This document shows, one piece after another, positions 39,701-46,258 of a DNA stretch of 64,000 bases; the stretch's first letter is position 1, and each line of letters opens with the position of its first letter. Below the pieces are notes generated by a model. The model saw only the letters and a program-made list of their open reading frames with translations. It searched no databases and was not told the origin of the DNA. The DNA is from Olsenella uli (lineage in GTDB: Bacteria; Actinomycetota; Coriobacteriia; Coriobacteriales; Atopobiaceae): the NCBI RefSeq assembly GCF_016899935.1, contig NZ_JACJJK010000008.1:1-64000 (forward strand). Direction: 5' to 3'. The translations under genes were made by a program, and so were the position numbers.

Positions 39701-40329
39701 TCCACCTGGCGCTCGAGCGGGCGCAGCTGGCGGGCGATCTCGCGGGAGAGCATCTTGGCGCGCGCGAGGTTCTCGTCCATCGAGACGAGCTTCTTCTGGC
39801 TGCGCTCCTTGCGGCGGCGGTGCTTGGAGATGTCGGCCGCCTCCTCGATGAGGGCGCGGCGCTCCTCCGGGCGGCTCGAGAGGATCGAGTCGAGCTTGCC
39901 CTGGGAGATGATCGAGTGCGTGTCCTTGCCGAGGCCGGAGTCGTGCAGGATGTCCTGGACGTCCATGAGGCGGCTCGGCGCGCCGTTGATCAGGTACTCG
40001 GACTCGCCGGAGCGATACATCCGTCGCGTGATGCCGACCTCGTTGAAGTCGATCGGCAGCGTGTGGTCGGAGTTGTCGAGCACGAGCGTGACCTCGGCCA
40101 CGCCCACCGCCGAGCGCGCCGACGAGCCCGAGAAGATCACGTCCTCCATGGCCTGGCCGCGCAGCTGCTTGGCGCTCTGCTCGCCCAGGACCCACAGGAT
40201 CGCGTCGGAGACGTTGGACTTGCCGGAGCCGTTGGGGCCCACGACCACGGTGAGGCCAGGGTCGAAGACCATGTGGGTGCGGTCCGCGAAGGACTTGAAC
40301 CCCTTGAGTGTCAGCGACTTCAGGTACAC
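36793..40329 (-). CDS. smc: chromosome segregation protein SMC
   Basis: 1178 residues from a GTG at 40329, with GGGGGAG upstream. N-terminal FKSFADRT and Walker A GPNGSGKSN, two long coiled-coil arms flanking a hinge near the middle (VRCRLADLV...ATYVAEDG), then the C-terminal signature LMSGGEKSLTALALLFA and Walker B FYVFDEVEAALDD. With ScpA/ScpB (not in this window) it compacts and segregates the chromosome. It starts 15 bases after the rnc stop and runs straight into ftsY. Confidence 0.97.
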   Translation of the reverse strand: MYLKSLTLKGFKSFADRTHMVFDPGLTVVVGPNGSGKSNVSDAILWVLGEQSAKQLRGQAMEDVIFSGSSARSAVGVAEVTLVLDNSDHTLPIDFNEVGITRRMYRSGESEYLINGAPSRLMDVQDILHDSGLGKDTHSIISQGKLDSILSSRPEERRALIEEAADISKHRRRKERSQKKLVSMDENLARAKMLSREIARQLRPLERQVDKAQRAKQLEEELKALEIQLAVDDLRRLQEEYARLEARGKEADAACELAQYRLDEKSAELEKLQSLLEQKGLFVGDLGEQRRRMQDLLGRMDADMRLLEEKGKNMVARLSDMRMQLSTMEKQRADAAEEHEGVAGDLSDARVREGSLREEVEGLSRAAREASERRRALDEELSGITAEERAARAEADRETLAYAKLEDQISNAEVEDQMFASRLEQLEETVRTTEEAVAERAGRVEDLEAALEAAREREGSLSTAITAQAGALSAARGEHAEAQRALSSATATLEALRAVDTDVESASPLVAALAADEPRVRCRLADLVDADPAVESLVERLLGDDLAALVVDGVDDVTALVERARTMADKDGAAAIVSAALAGRAPVPADAPGMPLVSRLRASDAARPLLEALLGSVRLVGSAAEAVRAHAKAPGATYVAEDGALVLPDGRVRVGSVTTSESGALERKRRIRELVGGMPALEERLAEAADAVAEAEASLAKAREEQAAAKGEIARVRAELSSTTAERGRLEAQLANATSERAQVTKRRAASAERAAAARAQIEEHRSAARAAREQADELAGRLSERTAEHEAAVRDQGKASKALSDGRLELAMTSERRAGLERRDRELSARVSELDARIEATRRSSRALEVVRLRVDPLHDRYDAIRERALEWAARLKDRASLAEADSDSLKRTIGDAREAVSAATAELEDARGAATGVKVDLGKLEVQVQTSVNAIVATGAVLDDALECPPPDDRDEAERRVAALRSQIESIGPVNAVAMDEYLRLKERYDYIDEQVTDLEDARVALRKITAAIDRKMRNRFLTVFERVNANFSEIFALLFPGGQAHIEMTDPDNPSETGIEIVAQPRGKKLAKMMLMSGGEKSLTALALLFAVYKVRTVPFYVFDEVEAALDDSNLSKLLDAIEQLKSTTQLIVISHQRRTMEQADVLYGVSMQADGVSHVVSQRLDRDTGKVVDA

Positions 40330-40344
40330 GTGCGCTCCCCCGTG

Positions 40345-41073
40345 CTAGTTGGTGGTCCCGGCGCCCGTGAAGTCCCCGGCCTCGGCGTAGCCGAGCCGCA
40401 CGAGCGCGTCGACGGCGGCGGCGCTCTCCGAGGCCTTCTTCGAGGAGCCCGAGCCGCGCCCGATGCGCCGCCCCTCCACGAGGACGACCGAGGTGAACGT
40501 GGGGTCGTGGGCCGGCCCCTCCTCCGAGACGAGCTTGTACTCGGGGCCGCAGTGCCACTCGCGCTGGGTGATCTCCTGCAGGCGGGACTTGGGGCTGATG
40601 GGCTTCTCGGCAAGCGCCGGGGAGACCTCGGGGCCGAGCGTCGCCATCACGAACGCGTGGGTGACGACGTAGCCGGCGTCCAGGTAGAGCGCGCCCACGA
40701 GCGCCTCGTAGACGTTCTCGAGCGCGGAGTGCATGCCGCGCTCGCCGGTGCCGCGCTCGGACTCGCCCATCACGATGAGCGGCGCGAGGCCCAGGCGCGC
40801 GGCCACGCTCGAGAGCATCTTGCCCGAGACGAGGCTGATCTTGGCCTGCGTGAGGGCGCCCTCGTCCATGTCCGGGAAGCGCGCGAAGAGGTCCGTGGCC
40901 ACGATGGCGCCCAGGATCGAGTCGCCCAGGAACTCGAGGCGCTCGTAGGACGCCGAGACCGGGCGCCCCTCGGCGGCCGAGGGGTGCGTGAGGGCGGAGA
41001 CGATCAGGTCCTGGTTCTCAAAGTGGTGGCCGCAGACCCGCTCGGCCTCGGCCACGCGCTGGTGCATCTTCAA
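40345..41073 (-). CDS. rnc: ribonuclease III
   Basis: 242 residues. The RNase III signature is YERLEFLGDSILGAIV with catalytic acidic residues; the second cluster is ALENVYEALVGALYLD. A C-terminal double-stranded-RNA-binding domain ends with GSGSSKKASESAAAVDAL. It cuts rRNA precursors and other duplex RNAs. The start is a TTG at 41073 or, equally well, the ATG two codons in. The acpP-rnc-smc order is widely conserved. Confidence 0.96.
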   Translation of the reverse strand: MKMHQRVAEAERVCGHHFENQDLIVSALTHPSAAEGRPVSASYERLEFLGDSILGAIVATDLFARFPDMDEGALTQAKISLVSGKMLSSVAARLGLAPLIVMGESERGTGERGMHSALENVYEALVGALYLDAGYVVTHAFVMATLGPEVSPALAEKPISPKSRLQEITQREWHCGPEYKLVSEEGPAHDPTFTSVVLVEGRRIGRGSGSSKKASESAAAVDALVRLGYAEAGDFTGAGTTN

Positions 41074-41087
41074 CGATCGGACCCCCG

Positions 41088-41327
41088 CTACCGGGCGGCG
41101 GCGATGGCGTCGACGACCTGGCCGATCGTGACGATCGAGCCCACCGCGTCGTCCGCGAAGGTCATGGAGAACTCGTCCTCGAGCGCGGTCACGAGCTCGA
41201 GCAGGTCGAACGAGTCGGCGCCGAGCTCCTTGAGGTTGGTGGTCTCGTCGAGCGTGACGTCCTCCCCGAGCGAGAGCGTGTCGTCGACGACCTCGATGAC
41301 CTTGGCGAGAATAGCGTCGCGGTCCAT
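41088..41327 (-). CDS. acpP: acyl carrier protein
   Basis: 79 residues; AAGGAGG precedes the ATG at 41327. The phosphopantetheine site is Ser in GADSFDLLELV (D-S-F replaces the common D-S-L). The protein is strongly acidic, as the family requires. It carries growing acyl chains in fatty-acid synthesis. It lies between plsX and rnc, and a GC hairpin (41345-41360) occupies the gap to plsX. Confidence 0.96.
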   Translation of the reverse strand: MDRDAILAKVIEVVDDTLSLGEDVTLDETTNLKELGADSFDLLELVTALEDEFSMTFADDAVGSIVTIGQVVDAIAAAR

Positions 41328-41412
41328 GGTTCCTCCTTGCGTGCGGGGCGCGGGCGCCCCTGGTTGCGTGTCCCTCAGATTCTACCCCGTCGGGCGCGGC
41401 GGCGCCTCGGCG

Positions 41413-42402
41413 CTAGCCGGCGATCTCGCAGGCGTCCGCGATCTTCTCGCAGAGCCCCGCGCGCACGGCGGCGGCCGCGGCGAGCGTGCCCTTGCGGACC
41501 GCCTGCGCGCTCGTGGCGCCGTGGCCCTTCACCACCGGGGCGCGCAGGCCCAAAAGGATCGCGCCGCCGTACTCGTCGCCGGACATCTCGGCGGCAAGCG
41601 ACTTGAGCGACCCGGCGAGCAGCGCCATGCCGATCTTGTTGGTGAGCGACGCCTCCATCGCGGCCTTGAGCCGCTTGATGACGAACTTGCCCGTGCCCTC
41701 GATGGACTTGAGGGCCACGTTGCCGGTGAAGCCGTCCGCCACGATCACGTCAAAGGTGCCGGCGAGCAGGTCCGTGCCCTCGGCGTTGCCCGCAAAGCCG
41801 CAGTTGCCGGCCTCGAGCGCCGCGTGGTAGGCGAGCGCCATCTCCGAGCCCTTGGTGTCCTCGGAGCCGTTGCAGAGAAGCCCCACGCGCGGGCTCTCCA
41901 CGCCCAGGACGGCGTGGCTGTAGGCGCGTCCCATGTGCGCGAACTGCACGAGCACGTCGGGCTTGACGTCGGCGTTGGCGCCCATGTCCAGAAACACGGT
42001 CGGCCTGCCGGAGACGCCGGGGAACGGCAGCGAGAGCGCGGGGCGCTTGATGCCCTTGAGCCGTCCCACGCCAAAGGTGGCGGCGGTGAGCACGGCGCCG
42101 GTGGAGCCGGCCGAGAAGAGCCCGTCGGCCTCGCCCGCGCGCACGGCGGCGGCGGCGCGCACGATGCTCGCGTCCTTCTTCTGGCGCACGGCGTTGGCCG
42201 GGTGCTCGGACATCGCGATGACCTGGGTCGTCACGAGCGCCCGCGCGCGGCTGTGCGCGGCGGCGAAGGGCTCGACCACCTCGGCCGCACCGGCGACGAG
42301 CACCTCGAGCTCGGAATCGTCCTCGAGCGCCTGGGCCACGCCCTCGAGCAGGACCTCGGGCTCCTTGTCCGCTCCCATGACGTCTACGCAGATGGTGGTC
42401 AT
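41413..42402 (-). CDS. plsX: phosphate acyltransferase PlsX
   Basis: 329 residues; AAAGGGGAG precedes the ATG at 42402. Family blocks: VDVMGADKEPEVLLEG at the start, ASIVRAAAAVRAGEADGLFSAGSTGA, FLDMGAN, GLLCNGSED.KG and VVADGFTGNVALKSIEG. It makes acyl-phosphate from acyl-ACP for phospholipid synthesis. In most bacteria it follows rpmF directly, but here a terminator and an array of about 780 bp separate them. Confidence 0.96.
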   Translation of the reverse strand: MTTICVDVMGADKEPEVLLEGVAQALEDDSELEVLVAGAAEVVEPFAAAHSRARALVTTQVIAMSEHPANAVRQKKDASIVRAAAAVRAGEADGLFSAGSTGAVLTAATFGVGRLKGIKRPALSLPFPGVSGRPTVFLDMGANADVKPDVLVQFAHMGRAYSHAVLGVESPRVGLLCNGSEDTKGSEMALAYHAALEAGNCGFAGNAEGTDLLAGTFDVIVADGFTGNVALKSIEGTGKFVIKRLKAAMEASLTNKIGMALLAGSLKSLAAEMSGDEYGGAILLGLRAPVVKGHGATSAQAVRKGTLAAAAAVRAGLCEKIADACEIAG

Positions 42403-42485
42403 GTCTCCCCTTTCGCGCGTTCTTATCGCCCTCCATTATGCCACGTCGCGCGCGTCGCCCGCGCTTGTTGCCCGACGCGTTCCCG

Positions 42486-43267
42486 GAATTGCCGCGCCCG
42501 TCACGCGCGCTTCCGATATTTGGGAACCGTGACCCGAGACGTTCCAGGATTTGCCGCTCGTGTTCCGACCGCCTCCAAGAATCGACGCCCTTGTCGCAGA
42601 GCGTTCCCGGAATCGTCGACCTTGTCTCAGGATGTTCCGAGAATCGGCGCCCTGTCACAGGGCGCCCCAGGAATCGCCGACCTTGTCCCAGTGTCTTCTA
42701 GAAATCGCCACCCTTGTCACAGGGCGCTCCAGGAATCGTCACCCTTGTTGCGAGCACCTCTACGAATTGGCTCCCTTGTTCCGGCATCTTCCGAGAATCG
42801 CTGACCTTGTTCCGAGGGCATCTAGGAATTGCCGACCTTGTCGTGGGGTCTTCCGGGAATCGGGGCCCTTGCCCCGGCATCCTCTTGAAATCGCCGGCCT
42901 TGTCCCGGCCGTTTCTAAGAATCGTCAGCCTTGCACCACCCAAAGTGGGTTCGGCGGGACAAGGGCGCGCATTGCTGGACGCTGGGATGACAAGGGCAGC
43001 GTTTTCTAGACGGCCACGCGACAAGGGCGGCAATTCTTGGAGGCGGCCGGGACAAGGACGGGGATTCTCGGAAGGCGCCGGGACAAGGGCTCCGATTCCC
43101 GGAGCGTCTTGTGACGAAGACGCCGATTCTTGGAGGCAATCGGAACAGGGTCGGCGATTCCGGGAACGCTCTGCGACAGGGGCGCCGATTCTCGGAACGC
43201 TCTGCGACAAGGGCGGCAATTCTTGGAGGCGGCCGGAACGGAGGCGCCGATTCCTGGGCCCGCGTCC
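42486..43267. repeat. 31-bp-period inverted array B (about 25 units, rpmF/plsX gap)
   Basis: Left half: units start at 42486, 42517, 42548, 42579, 42610, 42641, 42671, 42702, 42733, 42764, 42795, 42826, 42857, 42888 and 42919, reading GAATCGCCGACCTTGTC. Right half: units start at 42958, 42989, 43020, 43051, 43082, 43113, 43144, 43175, 43206 and 43237, reading the complement GACAAGGGCGGCGATTC. All steps are 31 bp except one of 30. The turn-around lies near 42940. Units differ at many positions but keep the head and register. No convincing gene lies in 42403-43344. Confidence 0.92.
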
Positions 43268-43291
43268 GGCGAGAAGGACCTCGGCGCACGC

Positions 43292-43324
43292 AAAACGGGG
43301 CCGGACCCGAAGGGCCGACCCCGT
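43292..43324 (-). terminator. terminator of rpmF
   Basis: Minus strand: ACGGGGTCGGCCC, TTCG tetraloop, GGTCCGGCCCCGT (43324-43295), then TTTTG. It closes the yceD-rpmF transcript before the repeat array. Confidence 0.85.
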
Positions 43325-43344
43325 CACGTCGTCTGTGAGCGGTG

Positions 43345-43524
43345 CTACTCGGTGACGATGACCTCGCGGTCCTTGTAGTGACCGCAGTTGGGGCACACGT
43401 GGTGCGGGAGCTTGGGGGCGCCGCACTGCGGGCACACGGAGCGCGCCGGCGCGCCGAGCTTGCTGTTGGCCGAACGACGGGAGTGGGTGGCGCCGCGGCC
43501 CTTCTTCTGCTTGGGTACTGCCAT
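43345..43524 (-). CDS. rpmF: 50S ribosomal protein bL32
   Basis: 59 residues: MAVPKQKKGRGATHSRRS start and a four-cysteine zinc ribbon CPQCG...CPNCG ending DREVIVTE. Start ATG at 43524 after AGAGAGG. A minus-strand -10 TATAGT (43605-43600) upstream allows separate transcription from yceD. Confidence 0.97.
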   Translation of the reverse strand: MAVPKQKKGRGATHSRRSANSKLGAPARSVCPQCGAPKLPHHVCPNCGHYKDREVIVTE

Positions 43525-43599
43525 GTCAAACCTCTCTTGTCACGAAGGCGCCCGCCGCTCGCCCACGGAGGCGCTCATTACCAATTCACGCAAGGAGAC

Positions 43600-43605
43600 A
43601 CTATA
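43600..43605 (-). promoter_or_regulatory. -10 element of rpmF promoter
   Basis: TATAGT on the minus strand in the gap between yceD and rpmF, about 76 bases from the ATG. No good -35 is visible. Confidence 0.45.
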
Positions 43606-43643
43606 GCACGAGTCCAGAAAAAGGGCACGTGCTCAGCAATTCT

Positions 43644-44228
43644 TCACTCTGCGGGCGTCCCGTCGTCCTCAGCGCCGGATAGGTCGAGCCCCGCCAGCGC
43701 CGAGAAGGGCGACGACTCGAGGCGCTCGGCCTCGCGCCGGGCCTCGAGCTCGGCGACGTGACCGCAGTCCCCCTCGTTGAGGTTGGCGCCGCAAACCGGG
43801 CAGAGGCCGGCGCAGTCCTCGCGGCACAGCACGACGAACGGCGTGTCCATCACGAGCGCCGAGAGCAGCGCCCCGGAGAGGTCGATCGTGTTGTCGGGCG
43901 CGACGAGCTCGAAGTCCGCCTCGTCCTCGTCGTCGGAGAGGCGCTCGGGCTCCTCGAAGAGGTAGTAGCCGTCGACCTCGGCCGCCACGTCGAACTCGGC
44001 CGGTTCGAGGCAGCGGTCGCACGTCCCGACCACGTGCGCCCGGACGAGCCCCGTGGCGAGGATGCCCTCCCCGGCGTTGGTGAGCACGAGGTCGTAGTCG
44101 AGCCCGCCCGGCAGGGAGAACTCGTGGTCGCCCAGCTCGTAGCCGGCGACGTCGAGGTGGCCGGCGAGCGGGAGCGTATCCCCCGCGCCCGAGAGCCGGT
44201 CGTCGATGACAAAGGGAAGCGGCTGCAT
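43644..44228 (-). CDS. yceD: YceD family protein (DUF177), rRNA-accumulation factor
   Basis: 194 residues. Strand-rich N-terminus, then the family cysteine pairs GTCDRCLEPAEF and LCREDCAGLCPVCGANLN, probably a zinc site. YceD proteins sit next to rpmF across bacteria and are needed for normal 23S rRNA levels in some. Here it precedes rpmF and overlaps no other gene. The acidic insert DDEDEADFEL is common in the family. Confidence 0.9.
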   Translation of the reverse strand: MQPLPFVIDDRLSGAGDTLPLAGHLDVAGYELGDHEFSLPGGLDYDLVLTNAGEGILATGLVRAHVVGTCDRCLEPAEFDVAAEVDGYYLFEEPERLSDDEDEADFELVAPDNTIDLSGALLSALVMDTPFVVLCREDCAGLCPVCGANLNEGDCGHVAELEARREAERLESSPFSALAGLDLSGAEDDGTPAE

Positions 44229-44236
44229 GATCGCGG

Positions 44237-44734
44237 CTACCAGGGCACGTTGTTGGTGGTGTTGCGCGGGCCGGAGTTCTCGTCGAGCGTCTGGCGCACG
44301 CGCGTGACGGAGCTCGTGAGGCTCTTGAGGTTCTCCTCGAGGTGGGCGAGCACCGTGTCGGCGTACTCCTCCGCGTTGTAGCGGGTGTCGCGCTCGTACT
44401 GGGCGGCCTGGTCGCGGATGCCGTCGGCCTGCTGCTGCGCGAGGCGCACGACCTCCTGGTCGCCCGCGAGAATCATCGCCTGCTGCTGGGCGTCGGCGAT
44501 GATGGAGTTGGCCTGCTGCTGCGCGCGGTCGAGCATCTCCTGCTCCTCCTTGAGGATGCGACGCGCGTCGGAGAACTCCTGCGGGAAGACCCGGCGAATC
44601 TCGTCCAGAATCTCGTAGACGTCCTGGGCGTCCACGATCTTCTTCTGGCCGTTGTCCATGAGGGGGGACTTTGCCTCGTTCACGATCTGCTCGAGCTCGT
44701 CCACCAAGCTCTCGATTTCCTCACCTGGCTGCAT
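44237..44734 (-). CDS. SepIVA/DivIVA-like coiled-coil protein
   Basis: 165 residues. A short N-terminal helix region contains ILDEIRRVFPQEFSDARRIL, followed by a long coiled-coil rich in Gln and Ala (QQQANSIIADAQQQAMIL). The pattern and the place beside coaD and yceD match the SepIVA family of actinobacteria, which acts in septation and polar growth. That assignment is from remembered similarity. No membrane helix or enzyme motif. A -10 TACTAT is at 44792-44797. Confidence 0.75.
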   Translation of the reverse strand: MQPGEEIESLVDELEQIVNEAKSPLMDNGQKKIVDAQDVYEILDEIRRVFPQEFSDARRILKEEQEMLDRAQQQANSIIADAQQQAMILAGDQEVVRLAQQQADGIRDQAAQYERDTRYNAEEYADTVLAHLEENLKSLTSSVTRVRQTLDENSGPRNTTNNVPW

Positions 44735-44886
44735 CTATGGTTCCTTTCGCGTGACTCATCGGCGCTGGGCGCAGAGGCTCCATCAAAGGCCATAGTAGCA
44801 GATTGGAGGCGCGGTGAGAAAGCTGCGGCCGCGCGCATCCGCAGGTTGTGGCGGTTTCGCGGGGACGGCGCGGCACGCGGGTCCGG

Positions 44887-45152
44887 GAAACGCCGGGCTT
44901 GTACCGGGGGCTTCCGGGAATCGGGGTTCTTGTCGCGCGGCGTTCCAGAAAAGCCCGGGCGTGCGCAGGGTCGCGGCCCTCTGGCCGCGCACGGGCGACG
45001 ATTTCTAGAGTCTGGCGCGACAAGGGCGGCGATTCCCGGAACCCGCTGCGACAAGGGCGGCAATTCCCGGAGTCCGTCGCGACAAGGGCGGCATTTATCG
45101 GAACCCACTGCGACAAGGGCGGGGATTCCGGGAACCGCCGGGCGAGAAGAAC
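44887..45152. repeat. 31-bp-period inverted array C (coaD/SepIVA-like gap)
   Basis: Left units at 44887, 44918 and 44949; right units at about 44988, 45019, 45050, 45081 and 45112, in 31-bp steps on each side. The centre is CGTGCGC...GCGCACG (about 44960-44992). A dispersed motif GGCGAGAAGAAC (45141-45152) begins about one unit after the last repeat. Nothing else is seen in the 427-base gap apart from a -10 near 44795. Confidence 0.9.
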
Positions 45153-45161
45153 GCCGCGCCG

Positions 45162-45674
45162 CTACCGCCCGTAGCGCTCGAGCAGGCGCGCGTTCACGTT
45201 GGCCGGCACGAGCGTGCTCACGTCCGAGCCCATTGACGCGATCTCGCGCACGATTGACGACGAGACGTAGCCGTACTGCGGGCTCGACATGACAAAGACG
45301 CTCTCCAGGTCCGGCGAGAGGTGGCTGTTGAGGTCGGCCTGCTGGAGCTCGTACTCGAAGTCCGTCATCGCGCGCAGGCCCTTGACCACGCCCCCGGCGC
45401 CGAGCCCCTTGACGAACTCGACGAGCAGCCCGGTGAAGGGCGCGACCTCGATGTCGGTCGGCAGCCCCTCGCAGACGAGCGCCTCGCGGATCATCTCCAC
45501 GCGCTCGTCGAGCGAGAACGTGGTGCCGCGCCCGTGCTTGTTAACGGAGGCCGCCACGGCAACCGTGACCTGCGGGAACAGGCGCCGCGTGCGGCGGATG
45601 ACGTCGATATGGCCGAGCGTCACCGGGTCGAAGGTGCCCGGGACGACGACGTGGCTGATGGTCTCGCTGCTCAT
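45162..45674 (-). CDS. coaD: phosphopantetheine adenylyltransferase
   Basis: 170 residues; GGGGGAGG precedes the ATG at 45674, which overlaps the rsmD stop. Nucleotidyltransferase motif PGTFDPVTLGH near the start and SSSIVREIA (family ISSTxVR) near the end. It makes dephospho-CoA from 4'-phosphopantetheine and ATP. The rsmD-coaD pairing is very common. Confidence 0.96.
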   Translation of the reverse strand: MSSETISHVVVPGTFDPVTLGHIDVIRRTRRLFPQVTVAVAASVNKHGRGTTFSLDERVEMIREALVCEGLPTDIEVAPFTGLLVEFVKGLGAGGVVKGLRAMTDFEYELQQADLNSHLSPDLESVFVMSSPQYGYVSSSIVREIASMGSDVSTLVPANVNARLLERYGR

Positions 45675-46258
45675 TTCTCGTCCTCCCCCATGCGTGCGAC
45701 CAGGAGGTCGACCGTCGTTATGCCGTGCGTCCGCGAACGCGCGGGCCCCAGGGCGGGGCAGTCGAGTCCGGGCGCGTCGGCGGCGTGCTCGTAGACTACC
45801 ACGGCGCCGGGCGCGAGCTGGCCCGAGGAGGCGAGCTCGTCCACGAGCGCGGTGACCCGCCCCGCGTCCACCGCGTAGGGAGGGTCGAGAAACACGACGT
45901 CGAAGGGCGCGCCCGCCAGACCGCGCGCGGCGAGCGCGAACACGTCGCCGGCAAGCGCGCGCACCTCGTTGCGGCCGGCCCCGAGCGCCTCCGCGCTGCG
46001 CCGGATCCGCGCGGCGGCGCGGCGGTCGCGGTCCACGAACGTCGCCCGGGCGGCGCCGCGCGACAGCAGCTCGAGCCCCATCGCGCCCGAGCCGGCGAAC
46101 GCGTCCAGCACCGAGCAGCCCGCGAGGTCGAGCCCGCGCGCCGAGAGGATCTGCGACGCGATGCTCTCCCGCATGCGGTCCGTCGTGGGCCGCGTGGTCC
46201 CGCGTCCCTCGGGCGCCTCGATCCGGCGGCCGCGCCACTTCCCCCCGACGATCCTCAT
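45671..46258 (-). CDS. rsmD: 16S rRNA (guanine-966-N2)-methyltransferase RsmD
   Basis: 195 residues. Start MRIVGGKWRGRRIEAP is the family N-terminus; the SAM-binding DAFAGSGAMGLE and the catalytic FLDPPYAV (DPPY) follow. It methylates G966 of 16S rRNA. The ATG overlaps the recG stop (ATGA), and coaD overlaps its own stop. Confidence 0.95.
   Translation of the reverse strand: MRIVGGKWRGRRIEAPEGRGTTRPTTDRMRESIASQILSARGLDLAGCSVLDAFAGSGAMGLELLSRGAARATFVDRDRRAAARIRRSAEALGAGRNEVRALAGDVFALAARGLAGAPFDVVFLDPPYAVDAGRVTALVDELASSGQLAPGAVVVYEHAADAPGLDCPALGPARSRTHGITTVDLLVARMGEDEK

Noticed and set aside
36220-42804. Giant plus-strand open frame of over 2000 codons
   Set aside because: It is the antisense shadow of ftsY, smc, rnc, acpP and plsX, which are all clear on the minus strand. 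High GC codon bias keeps the opposite frame open.
42486-43267. CRISPR array
   Set aside because: The period is 31 bp in total, so there is no room for separate repeats and spacers; the units are degenerate throughout, the array inverts in the middle, and no cas genes are near.
42420-43360. Protein-coding genes across the repeat array (open frames of 80-240 codons with recurring Arg/Pro/Cys patterns)
   Set aside because: The frames are open because the units lack stops; 31 bp is not a multiple of three, so each unit is read in a new frame. No ribosome sites or family features, and open frames exist on both strands.
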